64,000 nucleotides of DNA from CAWJKP01 sp963843465 (GTDB lineage: Bacteria; Planctomycetota; Planctomycetia; Pirellulales; Thermoguttaceae). The notes beneath the pieces were generated by a model. The model made no database searches and was not told where the DNA came from. It saw only the letters and a program-made list of their open reading frames with translations. Below, piece by piece: positions 16,444 to 24,219 of this stretch. Position 1 is the stretch's first letter. Each line of letters starts with the position of its first letter. The position numbers and the translations under genes were made by a program. Location: the NCBI GenBank assembly GCA_963843465.1, contig CAWJKP010000001.1, positions 2,108,001 to 2,172,000 on the forward strand, in the 5' to 3' direction.

Positions 16444-16674
16444 ATGGCTGATCCCAGACAAGCGATGTGGGATCTTCAGCGATTGGCAGATCGGGTCTGC
16501 GTGCTGATCCTCAGCAGCGACTTGGCCGCAATCGACATCGAGATCGAGAAGAACAAAGTGCGTGAGCGGTGTCTCGAACTCTACCCGGATCAGGAGGAAC
16601 TCTACGAGATGATCTACGAGAGCCGCTTCCAACGCCTTTGGGAACAGTTCCGAAGCGAGAAACTGGAGGCATAG
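16444..16674 (+). CDS. Small acidic helical protein of unknown function
   Basis: 76 residues from the ATG at 16444 with GAGG about 7 bases upstream; a TTG two codons earlier is possible. The product (MADPRQAMWDLQRLADRVCV, ending EQFRSEKLEA) is rich in Glu, Leu and Arg and predicted almost wholly helical. I do not recognise a family. It is 78 bases behind the MTH938-like gene and converges with the FMN reductase gene (13-base gap), so it could be the last gene of that short plus-strand unit. Confidence 0.55.
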   Translation: MADPRQAMWDLQRLADRVCVLILSSDLAAIDIEIEKNKVRERCLELYPDQEELYEMIYESRFQRLWEQFRSEKLEA

Positions 16675-16687
16675 CACGGCCCCCGCC

Positions 16688-17269
16688 TCATGCGATCTGC
16701 TTCTGGAGAAACATCGTGAGCGTCCTGCCGAGTCCTTCAACCGCCCCGTGCTGCTTGGAGTCTTTTAGCGTGCCATCGTCATTGTACGCTTCAAAGGCTT
16801 TGGGCACGGCCACCTGGTCCGGCAGCACAATCATGCCGATGTTGCCGAGAATCGAGCGAACGTGAACCAACGCCCGCAGCCCTCCGAGGGCTCCCGGAGA
16901 CGCACTCATCAGGATGGCTATCTTGCCCTTGAAGGCAACCAACGGCGGTTCGTTGGCAACCGGACGAGACACCCAGTCGATGCTATTCTTCAGAATCGCC
17001 GTGATCGAACTGTTGTATTCCGGCGATGCGATAAGGAAGCCGTCACTCTCGACCATCAGCTTCTTCAGCCGAACCGCCGACTCGGGCATTCCTTGCGTTC
17101 GCTCCAAGTCTTCATCGAACAGCGGCATGGGAAAATCTTTCAGATCGATCACCGTCACCTCGGCTCCGCACTCTTGGGCGGCATGGGCGGCGATGCGAAC
17201 CAGCTTCTTGTTGTACGAATCCTTCCGGGTGCTTCCGGCAAAGGCCAGAATACGTGGCTTTCTCATCAT
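16688..17269 (-). CDS. NADPH-dependent FMN reductase (azoreductase/chromate-reductase type)
   Basis: 193 residues. Flavodoxin-like fold: phosphate loop ILAFAGSTRKDSYNKKLVR at the start, SPEYNSSITAILKNSIDW in the middle (the classic flavin-ring loop of this family) and ILMSASPGALGGLRA. Such enzymes use NAD(P)H to reduce FMN and then quinones, azo compounds or chromate. AAAGGA precedes two adjacent ATG codons (17269 and 17266). It is the last of four minus-strand genes (MarR regulator, Old Yellow Enzyme, pirin, this gene) with gaps of 28-70 bases, so it is probably part of one electrophile/oxidative-stress operon. All expected motifs are present. Confidence 0.88.
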   Translation of the reverse strand: MMRKPRILAFAGSTRKDSYNKKLVRIAAHAAQECGAEVTVIDLKDFPMPLFDEDLERTQGMPESAVRLKKLMVESDGFLIASPEYNSSITAILKNSIDWVSRPVANEPPLVAFKGKIAILMSASPGALGGLRALVHVRSILGNIGMIVLPDQVAVPKAFEAYNDDGTLKDSKQHGAVEGLGRTLTMFLQKQIA

Positions 17270-17306
17270 GGACGGTCCTTTATTCCAATCTCGTGCAGTT
17301 CAGTTT

Positions 17307-18041
17307 TCAGGCCAAATCGAACAGCATGACTTCCGCAGGTTTCTTGGCTCGGATCGAAAGTCGGGTCTCGTTACTGACGGCCGCCCCGTCACTTGTATCA
17401 AGTAGCTGGCGGTTCAATTCGACCGATCCTCGAAGGACTTGAAGCCAAGCATGGCGACCAGACTGCATTTCGTAGTTGACCGTCTGATCGGCGTCGAGTG
17501 TCGAGAGGAAGACTCGGGCATCCTGGTGGATCAGGAGCGATCCATCCTGGCCGTGGGGCGAAGCGACCAGCCGTAGGCGTCCTTGTCGTTCATCCTCCGA
17601 GAACGCCTTCTGTTCGTAGCTCGGCTGAAGCCCTTTTGGGTTGGGCAAGAGCCAGATTTGGTAGAAGTGGACCGGTTCGGTCGAAGATGGATTAAATTCA
17701 CTGTGTCGAATGCCTGTCCCGGCCGACATGTGCTGGAACTCGCCGGGCCGCAACACGGAACCCGTGCCGAGGCTATCCCGATGTTCCAGAGCACCTTCCA
17801 GGACGTAGGTGACGATCTCCATGTCCTGATGGCCGTGCATCCCGAACCCCTGGGCCGGCTGCACTCGGTCTTCGTTGATGACCCGCAACGCACGGAAACC
17901 CATTTGGGCCGGATCGTAGTAGGTATTGAAGGAAAACGTATGCCACGTATCGAGCCAGTCGTATAGGGCGTGGCCCCGCTCAGCGGCCCGCCGCACGTGG
18001 ATGGTTCTTGGTCGCACGTTGAGATCGTTTATGGTTGACAT
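17307..18041 (-). CDS. Pirin family protein (YhhW-type quercetin dioxygenase-like)
   Basis: 244 residues. Bicupin with the pirin metal site: His69 and His71 in FGMHGHQDMEIVTYVLEG, then His113 and Glu115 in GTGIRHSEFN. Bacterial pirins of this length oxidise quercetin in vitro and are thought to respond to redox stress. RBS GAGGAG lies about 8 bases before the ATG at 18041. The leader plus the first 18 or so codons are duplicated before the neighbouring Old Yellow Enzyme gene, so the two genes share the same translation-start region. It is third in the MarR-controlled operon. Confidence 0.92.
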   Translation of the reverse strand: MSTINDLNVRPRTIHVRRAAERGHALYDWLDTWHTFSFNTYYDPAQMGFRALRVINEDRVQPAQGFGMHGHQDMEIVTYVLEGALEHRDSLGTGSVLRPGEFQHMSAGTGIRHSEFNPSSTEPVHFYQIWLLPNPKGLQPSYEQKAFSEDERQGRLRLVASPHGQDGSLLIHQDARVFLSTLDADQTVNYEMQSGRHAWLQVLRGSVELNRQLLDTSDGAAVSNETRLSIRAKKPAEVMLFDLA

Positions 18042-18128
18042 GGTGTTCTTCTCCTCGAAAATGGCTATTCGTCTGCCGACAGTGGCCCTCGGGCCTTCTC
18101 CAGCAGACGAATCAGTTCCTTGAGTTCG
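17987..18128. repeat. Duplicated segment, copy A (pirin start, leader, MarR 3' end remnant)
   Basis: About 142 bases that match copy B at 19221-19367 over almost the full length. It covers the start codons of pirin, the GAGGAG leader and a non-coding copy of the last 22 or so codons of the marR-type gene. Differences are scattered base changes and a few short indels, so the duplication is not recent. Confidence 0.85.
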
Positions 18129-19275
18129 GTGTGTGGACTGGGAAATCCGTGTATCCCTTCTCTCCGGTGGGCGAGTACCAGTCGGATACCTCCGCTGGTT
18201 CGGCCAGCGGCCAGCCGTTCCCGAACCGCTCCACGAGGTCCGGGTTGCTGATGAAGGGCCGCCCGAAGGAGATCAGGTCGGCGTGCCCTTCGGTAATCGC
18301 CTCTTCGGCGGTCTCCTCGGTGTAGCCACAGTTGCCCATGAGCGGGCCGTGGAACACCTTTCGGAACTCGGCCAGGGTCATCGGCTCACCGAGGTTGTGG
18401 AAGCCGAAGGCCAGCCCGTCTATGACGTGCAGGTATGCAAGCCCGAAACGGTCGAGTTGACCGGCGACGAACGTGAACTGCTCCCGGTAATCCGGCGACC
18501 CCATGTCGTTATACTGTCCGTTGGGCGAGAGATGCACGCCGACTCGGTGGGCGGGCCAGACGGACATGACCCCTTCGATCACTTCCTTCAGGAAGCGGTG
18601 ACGATTCTCGACGCTCCCGCCGTACTCGTCCGTGCGGTGGTTGGTCTTCGACTGGAGAAACGTGTCGATCAGATAGCCGTTGGCCCCGTGGACTTCCACT
18701 CCGTCGAATCCTGCTTCCTTGGCTCGCTCTGCGGCTCGGCGGTAGTCCTCCACGACCCGTCGAATCTCCGACGTTTCCAACTCCCGTGGGACTTCGTGCG
18801 GCTGGTTGCCGATGGGCGTGTGGATGTACGGCTCATTGATCTTGATGGCCGAAGGAGCGACGGCGGGCTTGCCGCCGTGGAAACTGCTGTGAGAGGCCCG
18901 CCCGGTATGCCAAAGTTGGAGGAAAATCACCCCGCCCTTTTCATGCACGGCATTTGTGGTGTGCTTCCATCCTTCGGTCATCTCTTCCGTGTAGATGCCC
19001 GGCGACTCGTTCCAGCCGTTCGCCTCCTCGGAGATCGTGGTCGCCTCGGTGATGAGCAGGCCCGCCGAACTGCGTTGGGTGTAGTATTCTGCCATCAGGC
19101 GGTTCGGGAGGCGAGCGGCCCCGGCCCTGCAACGGGTCATGGGGGACAGGACGATGCGGTTCCGCAAGTTAAGATCGTGTAGACGGAAGGGCTGAAAGAG
19201 GACGCTGTTCATGTCCCGGACCCGCCGCACACGCATGGTTTCTGTTGCCACATTGAGATGGTCTATGTTTGGCAT
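18112..19275 (-). CDS. Old Yellow Enzyme family NADPH oxidoreductase (NemA-like), chimeric ends
   Basis: 387 residues. OYE TIM barrel: NRIVLSPMTRCRAG (FMN site), LLITEATTISEEANGW, then VHGANGYLIDTFLQ with the substrate-binding His/Asn pair, YGGSVENRHRF and LISFGRPFISNPDLVERF. These enzymes reduce alpha,beta-unsaturated carbonyls, maleimides and nitrate esters. The ATG at 19275 has an excellent GAGGAG, but residues 1-21 (MPNIDHLNVATETMRVRRVR) are homologous to the pirin N-terminus, not to OYE; the native start is probably Met22 (19212), which lacks a good RBS. The last residues (TPNSRN) are read from a marR 3'-end duplicate in another frame. The gene thus appears to have been inserted between duplicated segments, with in-frame fusion at its start. 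Confidence 0.9.
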   Translation of the reverse strand: MPNIDHLNVATETMRVRRVRDMNSVLFQPFRLHDLNLRNRIVLSPMTRCRAGAARLPNRLMAEYYTQRSSAGLLITEATTISEEANGWNESPGIYTEEMTEGWKHTTNAVHEKGGVIFLQLWHTGRASHSSFHGGKPAVAPSAIKINEPYIHTPIGNQPHEVPRELETSEIRRVVEDYRRAAERAKEAGFDGVEVHGANGYLIDTFLQSKTNHRTDEYGGSVENRHRFLKEVIEGVMSVWPAHRVGVHLSPNGQYNDMGSPDYREQFTFVAGQLDRFGLAYLHVIDGLAFGFHNLGEPMTLAEFRKVFHGPLMGNCGYTEETAEEAITEGHADLISFGRPFISNPDLVERFGNGWPLAEPAEVSDWYSPTGEKGYTDFPVHTPNSRN

Positions 19276-19367
19276 GTTGTTCTTCTCCTCGAACTTGGGA
19301 ATCCTATTGCTCTGCCGACAGTGGCCATCGGGCCTTCTCCAGCAGACGAATCAGTTCCTTGAGTTCA
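19221..19367. repeat. Duplicated segment, copy B (OYE leader and MarR 3' end)
   Basis: The partner of copy A at 17987-18128. Here the marR-type 3' end is in its true coding frame, the leader carries GAGGAG, and the pirin-like 5' codons run into the Old Yellow Enzyme frame. Confidence 0.85.
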
Positions 19368-19774
19368 GTCTTCGTGAGGTGGCCGATGAGCTTCTCGTGC
19401 AGTTCCCCGAGCGGCTCATCGAGTGCGGAGAGCGTCCTGTGCCCTTTCTCGGTCAGGGCCACGTAGATCACCCTTCGATCCTTCGCACACCGCTCTCGAA
19501 CGACGAACTCCTCTTTCTCCAGCCGGTCGATCAGGCCGGTGATGCCTGGGACGACGGTGATCGTGCGGTTGGCGATCTCCAGGATCGGCAACGGAGCACC
19601 TTCCCCTCGCAGGATGCGGAGGATGTTGTATTGGGAGGGCGTCAAGCCATAGGGACGAAGCAGTCGGGAAAAGCGGATCAGGTATTGGTCGTTGGTGCGG
19701 AGGATGTTGAGGATGGCCTCCTGCTCCAAGGACTCGAACGGCCGCTTCTTCTTCAATTCCCGTTGCAGTAACAT
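19304..19774 (-). CDS. MarR family transcriptional regulator
   Basis: 156 residues from the ATG at 19774, with GGAGG 6 bases upstream. Winged helix-turn-helix: LTPSQYNILRILRGEG, then a recognition-helix region NRTITVVPGITGLIDRLEKE and the wing with the conserved DRR (CAKDRRVIYVALTEKG). MarR proteins bind as dimers to palindromes and release DNA on contact with phenolic or electrophilic ligands or on Cys oxidation. One Cys is present (RERCAKDRR). The gene heads the operon OYE-pirin-FMN reductase and a perfect palindrome sits in its promoter, so it very likely represses itself and these genes. Confidence 0.93.
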   Translation of the reverse strand: MLLQRELKKKRPFESLEQEAILNILRTNDQYLIRFSRLLRPYGLTPSQYNILRILRGEGAPLPILEIANRTITVVPGITGLIDRLEKEEFVVRERCAKDRRVIYVALTEKGHRTLSALDEPLGELHEKLIGHLTKTELKELIRLLEKARWPLSAEQ

Positions 19775-19797
19775 GGGCTACCTCCGAGACAATACTA

Positions 19798-19820
19798 TAC
19801 ATGTCACCTACTGACATGTA
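19798..19820. promoter_or_regulatory. Probable MarR operator
   Basis: TACATGTC at 19798-19805 and GACATGTA at 19813-19820 form a perfect 8+8 inverted repeat with a 7-base spacer, 24 bases upstream of the regulator's start codon. On the minus strand a TATAGT -10-like hexamer overlaps the inner edge, so bound protein would block polymerase. Size and position fit MarR operators. Confidence 0.75.
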
Positions 19821-20441
19821 GTCTACATGAAGCCCGATAGCCGAGGCGATGCGAGTCAGGCACCAAGGCGACAATCGCCGTAAAGTGCGTGTCGCACGGG
19901 AGTTGTGCAAACCTCTCCACGGTTCTGGCGGCTGTTTTGCAATGGAACTCCCGCTTCCCCGATGGGGGCGTCGGCCGAACTGGACATTTGGATGCGGTCA
20001 TCATCATCGGAGGCTTGGTGATTCAGTTCGGGCCTCACTGGGCACGATGACTCCGCTCGTGGGAACATCTTCCACAGGTGGCCCGACCAACGAGTCACAT
20101 CCGTCCGCTTGAACCTTGGCTGCAACCGTTAGGTTAGCGACCCTACCAGGCCCACGATTTTGGCGGCGGCGTTTTTTTGCGAGCCCGCTTTTGCAGAAAT
20201 TGTCAGCCCTGTGGAGAACGAAGCCAAACGAAGAATTACAATTTTTGTAACGCCGGCGTCTGCGGTCGGAGATTTGCAGGGGGCAATAAAGAAGAAGGCA
20301 CCCCGTTAGTCGCCAGGGTGCCAGGGGGAGGGGACCCGTTTTTGAGGATTCCGCTGGAATTTCTCGAAAACATTTTTTGCAACAGCGGCGTTTCTGGTCC
20401 CGGTTCCCTATGGGGTGATCGCCCCGTTCTCAACAACAGAA
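19821..20441. other. Intergenic region without a supported gene
   Basis: Frames here are short and have no recognisable products. A hairpin GGCACCC/GGGTGCC at 20297-20322 is followed on the minus strand by a T-rich tail (TTCTTCTTTATT) and may be a minus-strand terminator. Two similar TTTTTG[CT]AAC stretches followed by GGCGT[CT]T lie near 20238 and 20372; their meaning is unclear. Confidence 0.35.
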
Positions 20442-20481
20442 GGGCTGGTCCGCTGGAACATTCTTCCCAGCGGACCAGCCC
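20442..20481 (-). terminator. Strong hairpin, probable minus-strand terminator
   Basis: A perfect 15-base inverted repeat (20442-20456 and 20467-20481) with a 10-base loop. It lies 14 bases after the stop of the small minus-strand gene at 20495. On that strand it is followed by TTCTGTTGTT, a moderately T-rich tail. Confidence 0.65.
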
Positions 20482-20494
20482 GCACTGGATTGGC

Positions 20495-20668
20495 TCAATA
20501 CTCGCTCGGGAGGAGTGCTGTCGAACTTTCCTCCGGCGTGCCGTCCCGGTCCTCGGTGTACTTCGCACCGGGAAACGTATCCCTTCCGATTTGCACGAGC
20601 ACCGGAATGGCGACGGCGATATGCTGAAGGCCAAGGAGCCACTTGGCGACTGCGACGGCAATGTTCAT
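20495..20668 (-). CDS. Small protein of unknown function, 57 residues
   Basis: From the ATG at 20668 (a second ATG at 20671 is directly adjacent) the frame reads MNIAVAVAKWLLGLQHIAVA, then IPVLVQIGRDTF, and ends EESSTALLPSEY. GAGGA lies 6 bases before the inner ATG. The first 28 residues could form an amphipathic or membrane-seeking helix. It follows the 136-residue gene by 59 bases and is closed by a strong hairpin 14 bases after its stop, which supports a real transcription unit. No family is recognised. Confidence 0.5.
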   Translation of the reverse strand: MNIAVAVAKWLLGLQHIAVAIPVLVQIGRDTFPGAKYTEDRDGTPEESSTALLPSEY

Positions 20669-20727
20669 CATGTCCTCGGGTGTTTGGTGTTCTTGGCGTC
20701 ACACCCGAGGACAGTGGTCCACCGACC

Positions 20728-21138
20728 TCAGACCTCGGTAAGCTCGGCCTCTTCATCTTCGGCGTCCACTTCGGCCCAGTTCTCGGCCACCATTAAGGCG
20801 TGACGCCGAGCATCCTGGTCCGTGCAGTTGTCCAGCAACTCGCCCCGAAACAGCATCCCGTCGTCGCCGAGAGCATAGCCAACGATGTAGCGGCCACGAG
20901 GCAAGCGGAACATGAGGGCCAGGCCGCCGTTCCAGAACCGCTCGACCACTTCACTGCGGCAGTTGAGCATGGTCCCTCCGGCCCAAGTGGTGAGCCAGAA
21001 ATGCCCACACCTGTACTTGAGGTAGGCCGTGATCTCCCGACCGCAGACCGTGGCACCGTAGGCGGCGAACTCGTGCCCCTCATGTTCGATGATCCCGATC
21101 TCAATCTGACCCTGCCGAACCACACGAGTGGAAGCCAT
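20728..21138 (-). CDS. Hypothetical protein, 136 residues
   Basis: Start ATG 21138 (MASTRVVRQGQIEIGIIEHE) chosen for AAGGAG about 9 bases upstream. Mixed beta-rich sequence with YLKYRCGHFWLTTWAGGTML and a C-terminal acidic tail (AEVDAEDEEAELTEV). Two cysteines next to His and Trp (RCGHFW) might bind metal but there is no full zinc motif. It forms a minus-strand set with the 104-residue gene upstream and the 57-residue gene downstream, in a part that looks like mobile-element cargo. I do not recognise the family. Confidence 0.6.
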   Translation of the reverse strand: MASTRVVRQGQIEIGIIEHEGHEFAAYGATVCGREITAYLKYRCGHFWLTTWAGGTMLNCRSEVVERFWNGGLALMFRLPRGRYIVGYALGDDGMLFRGELLDNCTDQDARRHALMVAENWAEVDAEDEEAELTEV

Positions 21139-21196
21139 GTCTGAATCTCCTTGATTCGAGGTGTTGGATTGACCACACCTCGTCAAGGCGGTCCGT

Positions 21197-21511
21197 TCAG
21201 AGCGGAATCACTTCGTACTCGACACTCTCCCCGTTCTCGATGCGATCAATGGCACGTAAAGCCGCCATTTCACGCTCGTCGGTCAAGCGGCAAAGGGCAA
21301 TGAGCTTGCTGGTGAACGCCAGGGAGACGGGATGGTTGTTGAGGTTGTCGCCGAAGACGCCGTTGTTCTTCAAGGCCAGCAGATGCCGATGAAAGGCCCC
21401 GACGATGGCAATGATATTCACGCCGTCTTGAACCGCATTTGCGTCACTCGCCGCTCTGCGTTCGGCTTCGTTGGTCCCGTTGGCAATGGCCGTCCTGCTG
21501 ACCGTGGACAT
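21197..21511 (-). CDS. Hypothetical protein, 104 residues
   Basis: Start ATG 21511, preceded by AAGGGAGGA. The product is largely helical (VQDGVNIIAIVGAFHRHLLA, then LTDEREMAALRAIDRIENGE). No family recognised. It is 58 bases before the 136-residue gene on the same strand, so the three small genes from 21511 to 20495 are probably one transcription unit of unknown purpose. Confidence 0.55.
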   Translation of the reverse strand: MSTVSRTAIANGTNEAERRAASDANAVQDGVNIIAIVGAFHRHLLALKNNGVFGDNLNNHPVSLAFTSKLIALCRLTDEREMAALRAIDRIENGESVEYEVIPL

Positions 21512-21814
21512 GATCGTCCTCCCTTGGTGAAAGAAGTATCGAGATAGCCAGACGGAGGGTCCGCCATCACCTCAGCCCTTGGGCGGGTACTTCCGCCCTG
21601 GCCACCTGGAAAACGTGAAAGTTCCAGGCGGTAGGCAGACGAGCCACTGCGGCCTGCGGGTGACGGAACTCCCTTGCTGGATAAGATGTTACGGCACCCA
21701 GGAGGAGCCACAACCAGAGTACCGTTTGGGCTGTCGCCAGGTCCAACTGGAGTCGGAAACGATTTTGTCCCGATTGACGTATAATCGAGATGGGGACATA
21801 ATCAGGCGGGTTGA
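21512..21814. other. Divergent intergenic region with a TATAAT box
   Basis: 303 bases between divergent small genes. A perfect TATAAT at 21780-21785 lies 30 bases before the plus-strand gene at 21815. The -35 region is poor. Nothing else is recognised. Confidence 0.4.
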
Positions 21815-22120
21815 ATGATCCAGGTGCCGACCATGCCGTTCAATGTCCCTCTGTCCCGAGTCCTCCGCAAAGCTGGCTGGCGAGCAAAGGTGTTCGATGA
21901 AGAAGGTCCAGAAACCCCTCATGTCACGATTCAATTCAAGACTGAGCAGTTTTGGAGGGTGTCTTTGAGGAACCGCACCTTCATCGTGCCACCGGGCGGT
22001 CGCTGGGGCGACATGCCCGACGAAATCAAAACCGCCATCGACAATAACTGGGAACAACTGCGGGCGTACTGGAACAGGCAGAATCCACACAATCCGATTG
22101 AAAGCAGTGACGATGAGTAA
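21815..22120 (+). CDS. Hypothetical protein, 101 residues, translationally coupled to an HTH protein
   Basis: Start ATG 21815 with AGGCGGG upstream; Met7 (21833) is an alternative. The sequence (HVTIQFKTEQFWRVSLRNRT, then PPGGRWGDMPDEIKTAIDNN) suggests a compact alpha/beta domain. Its end overlaps the start of the next gene by eight bases (ATGAGTAA), so the two products are probably made together and may interact. A toxin/antitoxin-like or regulator/cofactor pair is possible, but nothing in the sequence proves it. Confidence 0.6.
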   Translation: MIQVPTMPFNVPLSRVLRKAGWRAKVFDEEGPETPHVTIQFKTEQFWRVSLRNRTFIVPPGGRWGDMPDEIKTAIDNNWEQLRAYWNRQNPHNPIESSDDE

Positions 22121-22961
22121 GACCATTTCCAAGCCCACGAACCGAATTGCCAAGCAGTTTGTCGTCCTGGACTCTTCCAAGAGTTTCCGCAGACGGCTTG
22201 GCGAACAATGGTCCATACAGGTCTCGAAGAAAGGTGAACTTGCTGATGCCCTCCAGCAGTCATCCGACGAGACTGTTTGGATCGTCATCAGGTCCGGTTG
22301 GACGGAACTGCTCTTGGAAGCCGTCTCCGCTCACGCTCTGCAACAGCAGAAGAGCATGACCTTTGGCGATGTGCTGATGCTCCATCCCCCTGCCCGACTT
22401 GAACTACTTCCACCGCTGCACAGTCAATTCCGACGAGTTGTCGGAGAGGTCCCAGAGTTTCGTATGCTGCCACCCAATCAACTGGCCGAAGTGCTTTCGA
22501 GCAAGAACAAGAGCGATCTTTTCGTTGGTGGCATCGTCGATCAAAGCAGCGGAACCATTACGCTGGCCCGTGGTGATCTAACGATGGTGACTGTCCCGCT
22601 CTGCGTTTTCAATACAGAGGGTCCGTGCAAGCCCGATTTCAGCCGTTTTGAGATTGACGACTACGGATACACGCTTCGTTTTGGCGAGTACGAAGCATCG
22701 GCACATTCGGTGCTTTACAAGGTCGATCCGAGATACCGCCGCCGAGCCGCTCAACGACGCATAGCGGAAGAACGAGGGTTCGGTCCTTCACTCCGACGCC
22801 TGCGAATCTTGCGACGACTATCGAGAGGTGATTTTCCCGGCATCTCGTCGAAGACCATCGCACGGATCGAGCGTGGTGAAACCGAGAGACCGCAAGGGAA
22901 GACCCTTGACAATCTCGCAAAAACACTGGGAGTTGCACCAACGGAGATCGAAACCTATTGA
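22113..22961 (+). CDS. Protein with C-terminal XRE-type helix-turn-helix
   Basis: 282 residues from the ATG at 22113. The last 60 or so residues are an XRE/Cro-like HTH: GFGPSLRRLRILRRLSRGDF, then ISSKTIARIERGETERPQGK and LDNLAKTLGVAPTEIE. The N-terminal 210 residues are an unrecognised domain (VWIVIRSGWTELLLEAVSAH, EIDDYGYTLRFGEYEASAHS). Having the HTH at the C-terminus is unusual for simple repressors and fits a sensor-plus-DNA-binding design. It overlaps the upstream 101-residue gene. The combination lies in the mobile-looking island; function not assignable. Confidence 0.65.
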   Translation: MSKTISKPTNRIAKQFVVLDSSKSFRRRLGEQWSIQVSKKGELADALQQSSDETVWIVIRSGWTELLLEAVSAHALQQQKSMTFGDVLMLHPPARLELLPPLHSQFRRVVGEVPEFRMLPPNQLAEVLSSKNKSDLFVGGIVDQSSGTITLARGDLTMVTVPLCVFNTEGPCKPDFSRFEIDDYGYTLRFGEYEASAHSVLYKVDPRYRRRAAQRRIAEERGFGPSLRRLRILRRLSRGDFPGISSKTIARIERGETERPQGKTLDNLAKTLGVAPTEIETY

Positions 22962-23022
22962 ACTTGCCGCCAAAACGCAAGGCGACTCGCAACGATATTG
23001 AACGAAGACGGATGAGACGACA

Positions 23023-23241
23023 ATGGCCAGCAGGACTTCTTTTCAATTCAAGGGGAAGGTCCGGGACGATTACCTCGAACTCGTAATAAAGTTCCCCCTG
23101 GCTTCACTCAGGTCCGAAAAACAGTTTCAGGACGCCCACGCCGTCCTTGACGAGTTGCTGGCCAAGGGGAAGCTGAGTGTTGGGGAAGAGATGTACCTGG
23201 ATGCTCTCAGCGATCTGGTCGCTTCCTACGAGGATGAGCTT
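23023..23241 (+). pseudogene. HigA-like antitoxin, truncated after about 73 residues
   Basis: From the ATG at 23023 the frame gives MASRTSFQFKGKVRDDYLEL, then FPLASLRSEKQFQDAHAVLD and EEMYLDALSDLVASYEDE. This is the N-terminal region of HigA-type antitoxins (the part before their XRE helix-turn-helix). The similarity stops at about 23241. The frame runs on to 23406 but that part is the antisense of the primase-like gene coming from the other side. The DNA-binding domain and any HigB toxin are missing, so the antitoxin is dead. Confidence 0.6.
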
Positions 23242-24219
23242 GCCGTCATTCATATTGATGGTGAAGAGATACCGATTGGCCAGGCAAATCGGCTCGCCCT
23301 CACCGGGCGAGGCCAAAATCACCTCGGGATTCGTGATGAAACTTTCGATGAAGCCAGAGCGGATCATGGACGCCCGCCCACTGCTATCGCATCGAACGTT
23401 GTTTAGTACAACGACGCCGATATCGGGGCTGATCTTCAATTGCTTCTGGAATTGGTTTTGCATTGGCCAATCTTGAGACTCGTAGAGGATGTCGGCCTTC
23501 GGGACATTGCCCCGGAAAAAGTCTGTGATAGTGCCTTTGCCCGAATGGCTCTTGGTTGCGGTCACCAGGATGATCGGCTTATGCCCCATCCAATGTCGCC
23601 GCAATGGCACCGTGAGTGCCGCCGCCACCGTGTTCGTCCGGTCTGCGTTGCTCGCAAAGGCCATCACGTCCAGGAACCGAGTGATCGCCTCCATCAAGTC
23701 GGAAGTTTCCGGGGCTGGCCCGAGGTAGAGGATGCGGTTGCCCGGCCCACCGTCGTTGTAGCCGGGCTTGACCAGGGTGAAGTTATCCATGTAGACGGGA
23801 TGCGTTGTCACCTCGTCTAGCGGGAGAAAATTAGTGACGAACGCCTCCGACCTCAGCATGGCACCAAGATGGGCCGCCGTGGGCAGTTCACTGACCAACT
23901 TACCTTCCTTCTTGACCCGCATCTTGATTCGATCTACGATCACGGGAGCGAGTGCCGCTCCTTTGGCGATCTGGCGGGGCCTGCCGTTGGGCAGGACTTG
24001 AAGCAAGGCGAGGCCGTGTTCGCCATCTCGGTAGAGATCGCCCGCTTGTGCGAGAACTCGGCCGAGTCGCTGGTAGTTAGGGGCCGCACCACGCTCGACC
24101 CGCCAAGTCAGATGGGGCTTCTTTCCCTTTGGGCGTAACCCCTTACAACCCCTAACGGACTCCTGGTTCGCCTCGCTGGCCTCGATGGTACTGTCTGCAC
24201 GCTTCGATTCCGCAATCAT
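23104..24219 (-). pseudogene. Primase/helicase-like ATPase of a mobile element, 3'-truncated
   Basis: Open frame of 371 residues from the ATG at 24219 (AAAGGAAA upstream). A P-loop-like motif (VTATKSHSGKGTITDFFRGN) and the following strand (DIGVVVLNNVRCDSSGRASM, then ICLANRYLFTINMNDGKL) fit ATPases found with phage or plasmid primases. From about 23241 to the stop the protein is the antisense of the HigA-like remnant, so the true C-terminus is lost. Expected length of such proteins is greater. It shows that an integrated plasmid, phage or conjugative element once stood here. The exact family is uncertain. Confidence 0.55.

Noticed and set aside
18133..19182. 349-residue plus-strand frame opposite the Old Yellow Enzyme gene
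   Set aside because: The minus strand carries the complete OYE motif set; the plus frame has none.
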